Assembly (NCBI GenBank): GCA_001695595.3
Contig: MBPM02000043.1
Span: forward strand, 372,001-436,000
Direction: 5' to 3'
DNA from: Plasmopara viticola
Taxonomy: Eukaryota > Oomycota > Peronosporomycetes > Peronosporales > Peronosporaceae
DNA: 64,000 nt
The notes under the pieces were generated by a model, which did not search any database, had not been told where the DNA came from, and saw nothing but the letters and a program-made list of their open reading frames with translations. Position 1 is the first letter of the stretch. The number at the start of each line of letters is the position of its first letter. Below, in pieces: positions 46,764 to 58,434 of the stretch. Made by a program: the position numbers and the translations under genes.

Positions 46764-49175
46764 AATGGCATACGTAGTGTCGGCCACTCGCCGTCCTCTA
46801 CCGTCTCCGCACAGTTTCCTCATCCTGTGGGCTGCCATACTAGTCGTATGTTCAACGCAGTGACCGCGACATCGACCACCGTGGACAACCAATCCAAAGG
46901 ACACTTTTTAAATTAACTACACCCAATGTCCCTGACCGCGACGAGGAGAGGACGCAATTGCCTTGGGTTAAAGGCCTTGTTAAGCTCTTTAACGACTTCG
47001 ACAACTTCTTGATGGGTAATTATCCCTATAAAGCTTCAATGGTCGACATATATCTAAAAAAGACTGGTCTTAATTTTCGAGCACGCGATTCTTTTATGAG
47101 CCAAGAATTTGGAAAAGCTGTTGACAAGATTCTCATTTTACACTCTGATGATCACAAACTTGCGCAAGAGGCAATCTTTGAAGGACTGATACGTGCGACT
47201 CGTGCAGAGCATCGAACAGAAATGTTTTTTGAGCTAGGTCGAAGTATTGGGTCGTGCAAGCTCGTCGACACTACTTCGACTCCATGAAGCCCTACGATTA
47301 GAGGAACAAAAAGTATCGAAGGACATGTCAGAAGGGATGGGGTTCAAGATGAACAAATGCGGTTTGTTCTTGGGCTTGCACCTCACCTCTCAAACTATTG
47401 GGGCAAGCGTGCATTTATGCCTGGAATTGTGTTGGAGGAATTGACGTTGGAAACCCGTATGAGTGCAATATTCAAGAACCCAAGTACATCGACTGTATTA
47501 CTGATCTGAACCGAACGAACTTGTTCGATACGACAAGGCACTGAAGGATGAGGAACATCCGTTCTCAGTATACTCGGCTGACACCGTTCCTGATCTCGTC
47601 ATAGCTCAGCAGGTTGTGGATGCAGGTGCACCAAACAGAGCGGACGTCGTTACCACGCGTCTAATGGAGGCATTATTTCGCGACTGGAAATGTAAAAAAT
47701 TAACTCACCATCTGCTGATTCGTAAACTAATACCATACTTCACTTTCGAGTTGGAAAGCTTCCTGCAAGGACCGCTGAAACGATGAATTGAATATTTCGG
47801 CGGTACCGAGAATCTAGCGAGTTACGAGATGCTATTACATACGATTATAGGAAGCGCAAAAAGTGATACCTTGAAGAATGCCCGTAATGAGCTTGTGAGT
47901 ACGCGTAATATAGAGAATCGACTTATCATGATGAACAGCAGGTTGATGAGACATGGTCCACAATTTCCTGATACAGCTGTAGAGGTTTGGCTCACAGCTC
48001 CAAGCTTTTTACTCAAGAAGTATTAGGGTACATGGAACGCGATGGCGTGACGGCCGATGATATGCTCGATATCCTTGAGATCAGAGAGCTCAAACACAAG
48101 GAACTTATAGAGGATCCACGTTTGTGGATGGGATGTCGTTCGTGATTGATAGCTATGGTGATATAAAAACTCTAAAAGCGCCGACCCGGAGGGACTTCGC
48201 ATCATTGCTCCTGTTAAACGAGATAGTGAAATTATGTTTGATCATTTAAACAAGCCATTGAATGACGATGAACTTGTGACATTGGTGGAGAAGGCGATTG
48301 GCTGGGATCAACGATTTTTTTATCTCTTTGCTTCCAATCTTGCCAAGTACTACTCGAGCTTGAGGCTGCTTAATTTCACAACCATTTAATCCACCAGAAC
48401 CCACCATGACGTTTTTTCGCTTCTCGGGCTGCATGTTCCCGTCGAAACTTTACTTATGATGGATATGTTTTTTCTCTGGTTTATTTTTGTCATTGAAACT
48501 TCAGAGAGTGAAGTCAAAGCGACCTTGGAGATGCACAAGGTACTGAAAGTGATGTACGCCAAAAACGATCTATCATGCCTGCATAAGAAAGACCACTATT
48601 TGATGATGTGATTGGAAACGAAATGAGTATGACTGTTCCAATTAGACGCAGGCTGTGCCAAAGCATCCCTCTGTCAAAAGTGTTGGGCCTTGAAGAGTCA
48701 TTTATCGACTCGCAAATACTTGTTTCATTATGATCACCAAAGTGTAAAATGAAAATCTTGTCGACAGCTATTCGAAATTCTTGGCTCGTAAAAGAATCGC
48801 TTGCTCGAAAGACTAGTCTTTTTTAGATATACGTCGACCAGTGCAGCTTTGTAGGAATAATTACCCATCAAGAACTTGCCGAAGATGTTGAAAAGTTCAA
48901 CAAGGCCTTTAACTAAAGGCCATTGCGTCCTCTCCTCGTTGCGGTCAGGGACATTGGGTGTAGTTGAATTTTTAAAGTGTCCTTTGGATTGGTTGTCCAC
49001 GGTGCTCGATGTCGCGGTCACTGCAGTTGAACATACAGCAGCCCACAGGAGGAGCAGATTGTGCAGAGACGGTAGGGGACGGCGAGTGGCCGACATTACG
49101 TATGCCATTCAAGGAGTAAGTTCTGGTGTAGATCTACTCAAAAACGGTTATGATGGCTATCCCACTCATGAGTAG
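46764..49175 (+). pseudogene. Effector copy C, broken and interrupted
   Basis: Same family as copy A. The signal peptide frame is lost by a 1-bp deletion near 46856. The frame carrying DRDEER and the first helical region is open to TGA at 47285-47287, where copy A has a Ser codon, and continues recognisably past it. A deletion near 47485 and further indels follow. The stretch near 48345-48410 has the roughly 60-bp insertion also present in copy B. About 465 bp of foreign sequence (48662-49127, including fragment D) splits the C-terminal end; the last piece, 49128-49175, resumes the family sequence. It cannot make the full protein. Confidence 0.8.
48734..49108 (-). pseudogene. Effector copy D, N-terminal fragment inside copy C
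   Basis: Starts at ATG 49106-49108 with the family signal peptide (MAYVMSATRR, then a hydrophobic run) and PDRNEER. It is open for 124 codons, but the last 25 or so are out of frame after a small deletion following YLKKTSL. Homology stops near 48733, where spacer sequence like 6817-6875 begins. It is inverted relative to copy C and has a family-like upstream word but only a few bases of upstream region. A short secreted EER peptide is possible; it lacks the WY modules. Confidence 0.75.
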
Positions 49176-50300
49176 TGGGTGGGAGAATTCCTTGCCTATT
49201 ACATTTCGACTCATTCAGTTCACAATGGGAAGAAGGCTCAAGCTGATAAATAGAAACTAGTACATTTCATCTTTGATGTTATTGGACGTCTTTAATTTTT
49301 GTGGTTGTTTACCTTGTAAATTACAAGAAATCACGTACATCTTTATAGTGGCTCGACCGCGACGGCATACGGTCCATGACAATAGTAGTCTTGTTGTAGA
49401 CGTTCACCAATCTAACTGTGCATTCAACTTGCTGTTTTCCATGTGCCACTTACGTCATAAAGATCGTGAAAAGTCTCGAGTACTAAACTAGCGCTGTGCG
49501 CAATATGTAATTTAAAGATCACTTGACGTGGATGCTTCATTCGATACGCACGCGGAAGCAGTGGTTTGCCATCAGCGTTAGGCCACGTTGTTTGTGCAAG
49601 GTGCCGCGACCCACAAGGGAGCCTTGTCAATATATTATCCAGTATATGAAGCCATACAGCCTTGCTACGTGGGTTTAAGAGACGGTGGTTGATGAAATAG
49701 CGCAATATTCAAGTGTGTCACAAGCATTGATTTTAATGCAAGTATTTAGAAATGGCAGCATCTACAGCGACTAATATGAAGAATGTATCGTGAGACCTAG
49801 CAGCGCGCTTGCAAGTAACTGCCTGACCTCTGTCAAAACTGTTAGCCTTGAAGAGTTATTAATCGATTCGCAAATACTTGTTTTAATATGAGTACGAAGA
49901 TCTAATTAAGACAATTGTGGCCGCTTGTGCAACAATGGTCCCTTGTACTTACAAAGTAGACAAACAAAAAGCAGAGTTAGGGGGACAACATGTAAGTGTG
50001 ACAGGGTCTTGTACAGAGAATACACGCATAGCGGTACAGCAATAGATTCGTTTAACAAGCAAATTTAAGATTTTTTTTTCTGGCGAACTACATCTATCTT
50101 GGATCGACAAGCGCAAAAGAATGCAATTTAAAGGCTAATTTAATGTGGCAAATTTTTTACTTGATTTTAGTATTATCATATATATGGACTAAATTCTGAT
50201 CTGAAATTTAGACAAGAGTTGTATCCATCCCAATATAGTTTGGGTGCCATTCTTTCAAGGCTTCTCTATAAGATGCTAAAACTCGTCTGGCGTTTAGACA
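49175..50300 (+). repeat. Effector 3' spacer, copy C
   Basis: Direct match to 6170-7330. Contains a broken minus-strand counterpart of the 170-aa ORF: 49424-49705 is open and includes RSKAVWLHILDNILTRLPCG. No other gene. Confidence 0.65.
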
Positions 50301-51139
50301 GGGCTTCGTCTGTCGAGGTTAAGCCATAACTAGTGGTAAACTTTACATCAGTCTCACTGGCTGTGTAGAAATCTCACCCACCAAGACAGGGAAGTCCACG
50401 ACGATTTTGCCGACGTTAAGGACTCATGCAATAAAGATAAAGTCAGAGACGGCAAAGAATCAGTGCATTTATGAGTTAGACCTAGCAATATTTAATGCGA
50501 TTTCGCCCTTCTTCAGAAATTACCTTCCCGTGATAGGGCCACTCAATTCGGGTTCGATGCGAAAGAAAAGCATTCCGGACGAGTACCACTCGTCTAATGC
50601 GCCGAGAAGTATGCTCGTCTGCTTCACCTACTGCGAGATCTCTCGAAAAGCCGCTTCCAGCGTGGCGTTTATAATTTGACCTTGATTTAAAAAGAACTGT
50701 TGCTCCAGCGCGACCTATACAAACGTTTTAAGCACCAAAAGTAGTTATTAATGGATGTTTTACTCGGCTCGTAAGAATCCTGGAGACAAGATTGGCTTGC
50801 ATCATTGTTGCCACTGCAATTCTAAGTGGCAATTTATGAAATTCCATTTTAAAATTAGGCAAACCTTCAGATAATAACAAGTCTAGCTTAACATTTACAC
50901 TTTTATCTAACTGTCTCGGCTTCAACACATTGTACAAAAAGGCTTTAAACCGTGATTTTGGGTGCGGCTGTAAAATTCCTGCCACCATGCCCCAATATGC
51001 GGACAAAAGAACGCAGATGACGTATGAAGCGCCCGATGTTTCAAATTTGATTTTGCAACGGATTTTATGCAGTTCTATAAAAGGCAAAAATATCGCTCCT
51101 ACAAATTCTATGAGGCAGAATAATTGTGCCAATATTTGG

Positions 51140-52244
51140 TACTCATCTGCTTTACAACACTATGCAATTGCTGTCAAAACAGGGCTGGAACGCTTCGGCC
51201 TCGCGCCTTTTCGAAAAGAAGCAACTCGTGTGCAACCGCTCGAGATTGCTCTCTGGGTCTTTCTGGAATCATTCCTCAGCTTCTTTAGGGCACTCAAACC
51301 CAAAAGAAGGAGGTGAACTCTTTCGACCTAAATCGACAATCGTACGTCTCGGCGCGACCTAGAATGCTGCCTTGAATAATCACTTTACTTTGTAGTGAGC
51401 TGCATAAGCGGCCTGTTGATCTGCGTGAACGGCTTCATAAATACAGGTTCTTATCACTCGTTATCAATACGTCTGTAATTATGGTCCCTGACATCCTCCG
51501 CATAGCCATCTATGTCCACCTTGGTAGCAAGGTCAAGCGCAGAGGAATTCAAAACATTTATTAGGGGTTGTGGGGACCCATGAGATTTACTAGACATGGA
51601 GTCATGCACATCTAAATACCTATTTAGACGCAATACGTGCAATGTTGGGTGCGGTTCAAAGAACCAAGGACCTAGGTCCGCAGGAGTTTGGGTGAAAGGG
51701 TTTGCATCTTGCTCTTCAATACCAAATGTATCCTCTTCAGTGGTAGTCAAAACGTATCTATTTATAGTAGGTAAGCTTTTTGAATTTCCCCTTATATATT
51801 GAAAACCGGGTCGAAATAGTCTTCTTTTTTCGGGTTTGCGCGAATTTCATGGTGACGTGCAATGGTGCTGAAGGGAGGGGCATTATCTTTACTTCCAAAT
51901 TAGTATTGGCGAAAGTTTTATTGGTCCTCGTGACCTCAAAACTTGCTTGATCGGTCGAAATAAATCAAACAGTCACTTCAGAACGGCCATAGATGAGTAA
52001 CCCGTAATAATTTTTTCGGAAGTAAGTTGGTAAAAAAAACTTAGTGGTCCTACGGATAAACAAAACCAAGGCGCTCAAAATGTCTTTGCGACATCACTAA
52101 CAAGTTACATAGCATACTTCTAGACATGCTTATCGTCATTAGTAGTCCCTCATTTGGATTTAACATTCGACACAAAGCATTGAACATCACGTCCTTCCTT
52201 TGTTTAATATTTTTGCAGAAACCGTTGCATCTTCTATCTTTCAA
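51140..52244 (-). pseudogene. Unrecognised blocks X/M gene remnant, copy C unit
   Basis: Frames 52050-52244 (DVMFNALCRMLNPNEGL) and 51454-51750 (98 codons; FGIEEQDANPFTQTPADLG, LHVLRLNRYLDVHDS, SALDLATKVDIDGYAED) read in one direction. The second is the best preserved stretch of this gene: 56782-56973 (plus) repeats LRLKRYLDLQDS and SALDLATKLYIDDYAEADRD. No known domain was recognised. Confidence 0.4.
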
Positions 52245-52373
52245 AATTATTAACCAATTGCCATTATATTGAATTCAAGAACGAAAAGTTGGTGGCGAGT
52301 GCGAAGATCTTACTTTTTACATCGTGCCATGCGTTGGCTTTCCGGCGAAGAAGGCTCACTAAGCTATTACTGC

Positions 52374-52507
52374 TTATGTGGTAGTTCTTATTGCCTAGTA
52401 ACGCTGTACTAAAGCTGTCTCATGATATCAATCTCGTTCCTTATGTGGTAGTTCTTATTGCCTAGTAACGCTGTACTAAAGCTGTCTCGTGATATCAATC
52501 TCGTGCT
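52374..52507. repeat. 67-bp tandem duplication
   Basis: TTATGTGGTAGTTCTTATTG begins at 52374 and again at 52441; the units differ at about two positions. Single in the matching block at 9378-9440. Confidence 0.9.
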
Positions 52508-55500
52508 TAATTCCTCTATCCGGTATGACGGGTCTCTGAATTTCATAGCTGAGTATTTTTATTTAAGACTATATTTGGAATTATCAGGATCTCTGGACCA
52601 AAAGCGTAATGAACGCTGCTTAAAAATCTGCTCACAGAAATCTTTGTCTTAAATGGTGGATAAACTTTTTCCTTAAGATAAGTTTCCATCTTCAGATAGA
52701 CATTAAGTCAGTTTGGCTTGACAAAGATTAAAACGTCTTTGAAGACGAAATAGATGTCGTTGATATTAATTGATTGCATTGACCTAGAGCTATTACTTGT
52801 TTGAAGCATGTACATTTATGACTTTTTGTCGTGGCTAGATGCGCTAAATCTGGCGAAGAAAGGCTTAAGATGCCAGCTGCTGAACTCCATACAACGTAAC
52901 TTACGTCTTCACATTGTTTTGAGCACGCCTCTTTTCAGCAGCTTACGCTCGAACGAAGTTAGGATGTACCGATATTACGAACATTTTTATAATTAAGACA
53001 TGACTTCGTCATTCATTGCGGGAGCTAAAGATTCGCCGACGGCTTTTGCTACCCGAAGATGCTGGAATTAACGCTACCGGTGTGGGTAAGGTAGCTCGAC
53101 AGGTGTGCAGTAAAGCTCATTCAGCTGCGGATTGCAAAATTGAAAGAAGAGAGCGGGGATACAGTACTGATATTATATCTGGGTGTCATCAAAGACCTTG
53201 TGGCTGACAAAGAGTCCTTTTCTACTTGGTAGCTCAGCTGGTCGTTGCTTGTGTCACGGTAAGCGCTCTCCAACTTAAGCACGAATGGTTACTAAACCTC
53301 CAAGTGCTCGAAGCTGCAGAATTTTTTTTCAGGAAACAAGTAATATTGTAGGGGTGGTGCTTATACATCCACATACGCCAACGATAACTAAGCCATCGGC
53401 ATTGATGGGTGGGACCACGTTGGGTATGTTTCATCAAGATTATCGGAGGGACTCACGTGAGTGATGGTGACTCTTTTGAAAGAGTGTACTGTGGTATGGA
53501 AATATATACGTGCAAAGCCAAAATTTCCGATAACACTCCTTTTTTAAATATCAAAGCATGTGCAGACAATAAACAAACTATTGGCATTTTTTCGGGCTTA
53601 TGACAGTTGCATTAAGACCTACTACGTCGTCGTGAGTCGCTCTCTACTCTTTATACTGACAGCTAGTTTAAATGTGGCAATTCTCATTGCTAGTAAGAAG
53701 CGTTACAATCACAAAAGGCTTCTTTTCAAAATGCTGTAAGAGGGCTATTTTTCGCCCGAGAAGTAATATTCTCGGGCCAGCTGACTGAGGCAAGAGCACA
53801 GAATTAATACTAAACTCGAAAGTTCAAACCTTCGTTTTTTAGGGGCTTTAGATTGCTGGCAGAAGCCTCGCTCTCAGACTCATGAAAGCGCTGGAGCGAG
53901 CGCCCTAGCTGGACATAAGTAAGAGTTTGTAGCTGCTTTTTTTTAAGTTCGACAAGTTTCGATGGTAAAAGCAGCTGTGATGAGCCTGGAACACTACAGT
54001 TATATATAAAAGTTCAGCTCAAAATGCAGATTGGAAAATTGCGACCACTCTGCCTATAGCACTGCATCGGCGACAAAATATACTTTAAAGTAGCGCCAGC
54101 ATAAGCCTATCTACTCTCTTACTAAAGCAATTGGTCCTAGCTTATAAAGCCATAAATCATACATTTTTCTTCCTTCACATTTTCAGTGTCATTGTACTTC
54201 ACCCATCATGCCATTCCGCGCGTCTTTTTATTCGTAGAGCTACTTAGAAACCTTAAGCTCGCCTTTCTTTAAGTACACCTTGCCCATGTCTAGGTGCTGC
54301 CAGTAAAGCTCATTTTAGCCACAATTTCGTTATGATTAGTGATAATAGTAATATTGGAATCCGTGTCCCTTCATACTCGTTGAACAGCTATAGTTGACTT
54401 TAATTGTTCGTCGGCGCACAGAATTTTGCGACAAGCGGGGCTTTACCGAGACTAAAAATGGCTCTTTATATATTCTTATCGCAATGGGTACAGTCAGCAG
54501 TTACGTGCACAGCCAGCAGATGGTTTCACCATCGAGGCTTGTCAAACTCTAAGAAATTAGCCTCCACGGTGTGTGTCAGCTACAAACTCTTACTTATTTC
54601 TAGCTAGGGCGCTCGCTCTAGTGCTTCCATGGCTCTGAGAGCGAGGCCTCTTAAAGCCTTTGAAGAAAACAAAGGTGTGAACTTTCGAGATTGGTATGAA
54701 TTATGTACTCTTGCCTAGTCAGCTGGCCCACGGATGTTACTTCTCGGGCGAAAAGTTATCCACTTATAGCATTTTGTAAGAGGGAGCCGAAGGTGTGGAC
54801 GTTCGAGACTGGTATTTAATATGTGGTCTTGCCTTGGCTCGCGGATATTACTCCTCGGGTCCACTTACAGCATTTTGAAAAAGAAAGCTTGTAACGCTTT
54901 TTATCAGCAATGTGAATTGCCTCATTTATCATCGCTGTCTAAACGATTAAGAGCTCAGTATGACTCACGACGATGTAGTAGGTCTCAATGCAACTGTCAT
55001 AAGCCCCATAAAGTGCCAATGGTCTATTTCTATTCTGAACATGCTTTATCATTGACAAAAGGAGTATTATCGGAATTTCTGACCTTGCACCTTTATAATT
55101 ATAATAATAAAATACCACAGAACGCTCTTTTAGGGCAGTCACCATCAGTCACGTGAGTCCCACAAACATTCTTGATAAAACTTAGCCAACATGGTCCCAC
55201 CCATAAGCGCCGATGGTTTGTTTATCGTTTGCGCATGTGGCTGTATGAGCACTATCCCTGCAATACTTCTTGTTTATTTTTTAAAAAATGTATAGCTTCG
55301 AGCACTTTAAGGTTCGGTAACTTTTCGTGCTTTCGTTGGAGTGCGCTTACCGTCCCACAACGACTAGCTTGAGGTATCAGTTATCCAAGTAGATAAGGAC
55401 TCCTTGTCAGCCACGAGGTCTTTCATGACACCCATGGACAAAAATATTGCTGCATTCCCGCTCTCTTCTTGCAATTTTGCAATCTGCAGCTGAGTGACAC

Positions 55501-56264
55501 CTGTCGAGCTTTTTTACCCACACTGGTAGCAGTAATTCTAGCCTCTTCGGGTAGCAGAAGCTGTCGGCAGATCTTGAGATCCCGCTGCGGAAGATTTTAA
55601 GGACAAACTCATGTCTAAATTATGGAAATGTTCGTAGCATCAATACATCCCATATTCGTTTGAGCGTAAGCCTGCCGAAAAGAGCCGTGCGTAAAACAAA
55701 GTAAAGGCGTAAGATACGTTGTATGGGATTCAGCAGCTGCATCTAAAGTCTTTCATTGCTTTTCTAGCGCATTTCAAACCACGACAAAAAGTCTCATATG
55801 TCCATGCTGCAAACAAACAATGGCCTTAGGCTAATGCAGTCAATTAATCTTTCAACGAAAGCTATTTCGTCTTATAGGACGTTATGACCCAAAAATGACT
55901 TTTTAGGCTGCCCTCGCTGATGAAGGAAACCTTCTTAAGGAACGGTTTTTCCTTCATTTAAGTTTAAGATTTCTTAGAACAGATATTTAAATAGCGTTGA
56001 TTGCGCCTCCGGTCCAGAGATCCTGATGAAATACAAAGGTACGGTTTCGCATAAAATACTCAGCTGTGAAATCCAGAGACTCGTCATACTTGATAGAGGG
56101 TTAGGCTCGAGATTAATATTATGCCACAACTAAAGTACAGCGCTTCTAGGCAATAAGCACTACCACATGAGCAGTGATAGCTCATTGAGCCTTCTTCGTC
56201 AAAAATCCAACGCACGACATCAAAGGTGCAACGATTTCTGCAAAATTATTGGAATAAAGAAGGA

Positions 56265-57330
56265 CGTGATGTCCAATGCATAAAGCCAAATATCAGATCC
56301 AAATGACGGACTACCAATGATGCTATGGAAGTTGTTGGTGATGTCACAAGCACATTTAAGCGCCTTGGTTCTGTTTATCCGTGGGACCACTCAGTTTCTT
56401 TGATCAGTTCACTGCCCGAGGATTTTTTTACGGTATATTTATCTGTAGCCGATTTGAAGTGGCTGTTTAATTTTTGTTCGATCAAATTGTTGAGGTCATG
56501 AGGACCAATAAACTTCCCGCTAATGTTAATAAAGGTGTTTTTGGCAGTGAAAATTATGTTTATAGCACCATTGCACGCCACCATGAGATTCGCGCAAACC
56601 CGAAAAGCGAAGGCTGTCTCGTCTCGGCCTACAATGTATAAGGGAACATTTATATAGTTTACTTACTGATATTAAATCCCGCTCAAGAGGATATGTTTGG
56701 TATTGACGAGCAAGATGCAACACTCTTTCATCCAACTTCTTGCGGGCCTAGGTCATTGGCTACGTTGAAACGCATCCATCATTGTACGTATTGCGTTTAA
56801 AAAGGTATTTAGACCTACAAGACTCCGGATCTAGTAAATGTTCTGGGTTCCCACAACCCCTTGTAAATATTTTGGGCTCCTCTGCGCTTGACCTTGCTAC
56901 CAAGTTATATATAGATGACTATGCGGAGGCTGATAGGGACCTAATTTACAGACGTATCGGTCATAAGGTCTAGCAAAACCGCAATTTATAAAGCCGATCC
57001 AGCAGATTAACTGGCCGCTTCTGCAGATCACTACAAAGCAAAGTCAATTTTCGAGGCAGCATTCTACGTCGCGCCGAGACGTGCGATTGTCGATTAAGGT
57101 CAAATGAGTCCACCTCTTTCTTTTAGGCTCTAAGTGCTCTAACGAAGCTGTGGCATGATGTCAGATCGACCCGGAGAGAAATCTTGAGCGCACGCATTTG
57201 ATCCTGCACGAGCTGTTGCTTCTATTTGAAGGGCGCGAGGCCGGAGCGTTCCGGCCTGTTTGACAGCATGCGAATTGTGTCGTGAAGCAGATGAGTGCCA
57301 AAAACATGGCACGGTCATTCTGCCTCACAG
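56265..57330 (+). pseudogene. Unrecognised blocks X/M gene remnant, copy E unit
   Basis: Counterpart of 51140-52244. The clearest piece is 56782-56973 (63 codons). Around 56910 the translation includes YIDD, but the aligned copies read DIDG, so it is not a polymerase motif. Confidence 0.35.
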
Positions 57331-57699
57331 AACTTGTAGGAGTGGTTTTTTGCATTCTGTAGAACTGCTTAAAACTTGTTGCGAAATCAAATTTAAAACA
57401 ACGCGCGCCTCGTCATCTGCGGTCTCCCATCCGCATATTGGGGCTGGCGGCAACGATTTAACAGCCGCACCCAAAATTGTGCTTATAATGCATGTCTGTA
57501 CATTGTGTAGAAGCCGGGATAGTTAGAGATTTGTTGTCGCCAGTTGAACATAAGTTCACGGTCATACATGCAATTGAGTTTAGATTCGCCGGAAATCTTA
57601 TATATTTCTGCGTGTTTTCTCTGTACAAGTGACACACTTACATGTTGTCCCTATTAACTCTCGTTTCTGATCGCCTACTTAGTAATAACAGGGGGCCTT

Positions 57700-58190
57700 T
57701 GTTGCACAAGCGACCATAATTGTTTTCTATTAGGTCTTCGGTTTAGTAATAAAAAATGTATTTGAAGATTCTGTGGTGCGAAGTCAATAAATTAACAACT
57801 CTTGGCTTAGTTGTTGCGCGCCGTTATGTCTCACGATACATTGTTCATCATAGTCGCTGTAAATGCTGTAATTGATGAATACTTGCATTAAAATAATTAT
57901 AGTGACACACTTTTAAATATTGCGCTTGTCCATCGACCACCGTCTCTTAAACCCACGTAACAAGGCTGTATGGTTACATATACTGGAGGGTATATTGACA
58001 AGGTCCTTTAGTGGGTCGCGACGTCTTGCACAAACAACGTGGCCTTACGCTACTAGCATAGCACTGCTTTCGCGTGCGTGTCATATGAAGCAAACGATCT
58101 TCCGAAGTCAATGTTCAGGTACATAATTACATACTTAGGACAGCGCTAGCTTAGTACTCGAGACTCTCCACGATCTTCATGGCGCAAGTG
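57700..58190 (+). pseudogene. Remnant of the 170-aa spacer ORF, copy E
   Basis: The frame 57920-58126 contains RNKAVWLHILEGILTRSFSG, matching 6444-6956 (minus). Stops and a frameshift interrupt the rest. Confidence 0.35.
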
Positions 58191-58434
58191 GCAAATGGCA
58201 AACGGCAAGTTGAGAGCACAGATAAATTGGTGAGCGTCAACAACAAGGGTGCTGTTATCATGGCACGTATGTCGTCGCGATCGAGCCACATCGAAGATGT
58301 GCGTGAGAGGCTGCTCGTAATTTACAAGGTAATCAGACCCAATCATTAAAGACATTTAATAACATCAAAGACGTAATGTATTTACTTATATGCATCAGTT
58401 AAAACCTGCGGGCAGTGAAACACTTAGCTTCTTC

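Larger units (their letters stand above)
40746..53994 (+). repeat. Circularly permuted plus-strand unit inserted in a minus-strand unit
   Basis: Starts at unit position about 10983, runs to about 11990 (interrupted by the transposon), crosses an RTE fragment, resumes at about 3880 with copy C, and ends at about 10981. Its outer ends are thus neighbours in the unit. The flanking minus-strand sequence stops at unit position about 11494 on the left and resumes at about 11478 on the right. This is contiguous apart from about 15 bp. Confidence 0.65.

Noticed and set aside
56905..56930. YIDD as a reverse transcriptase catalytic motif
   Set aside because: The aligned copies read DIDG, and no neighbouring polymerase motifs exist.
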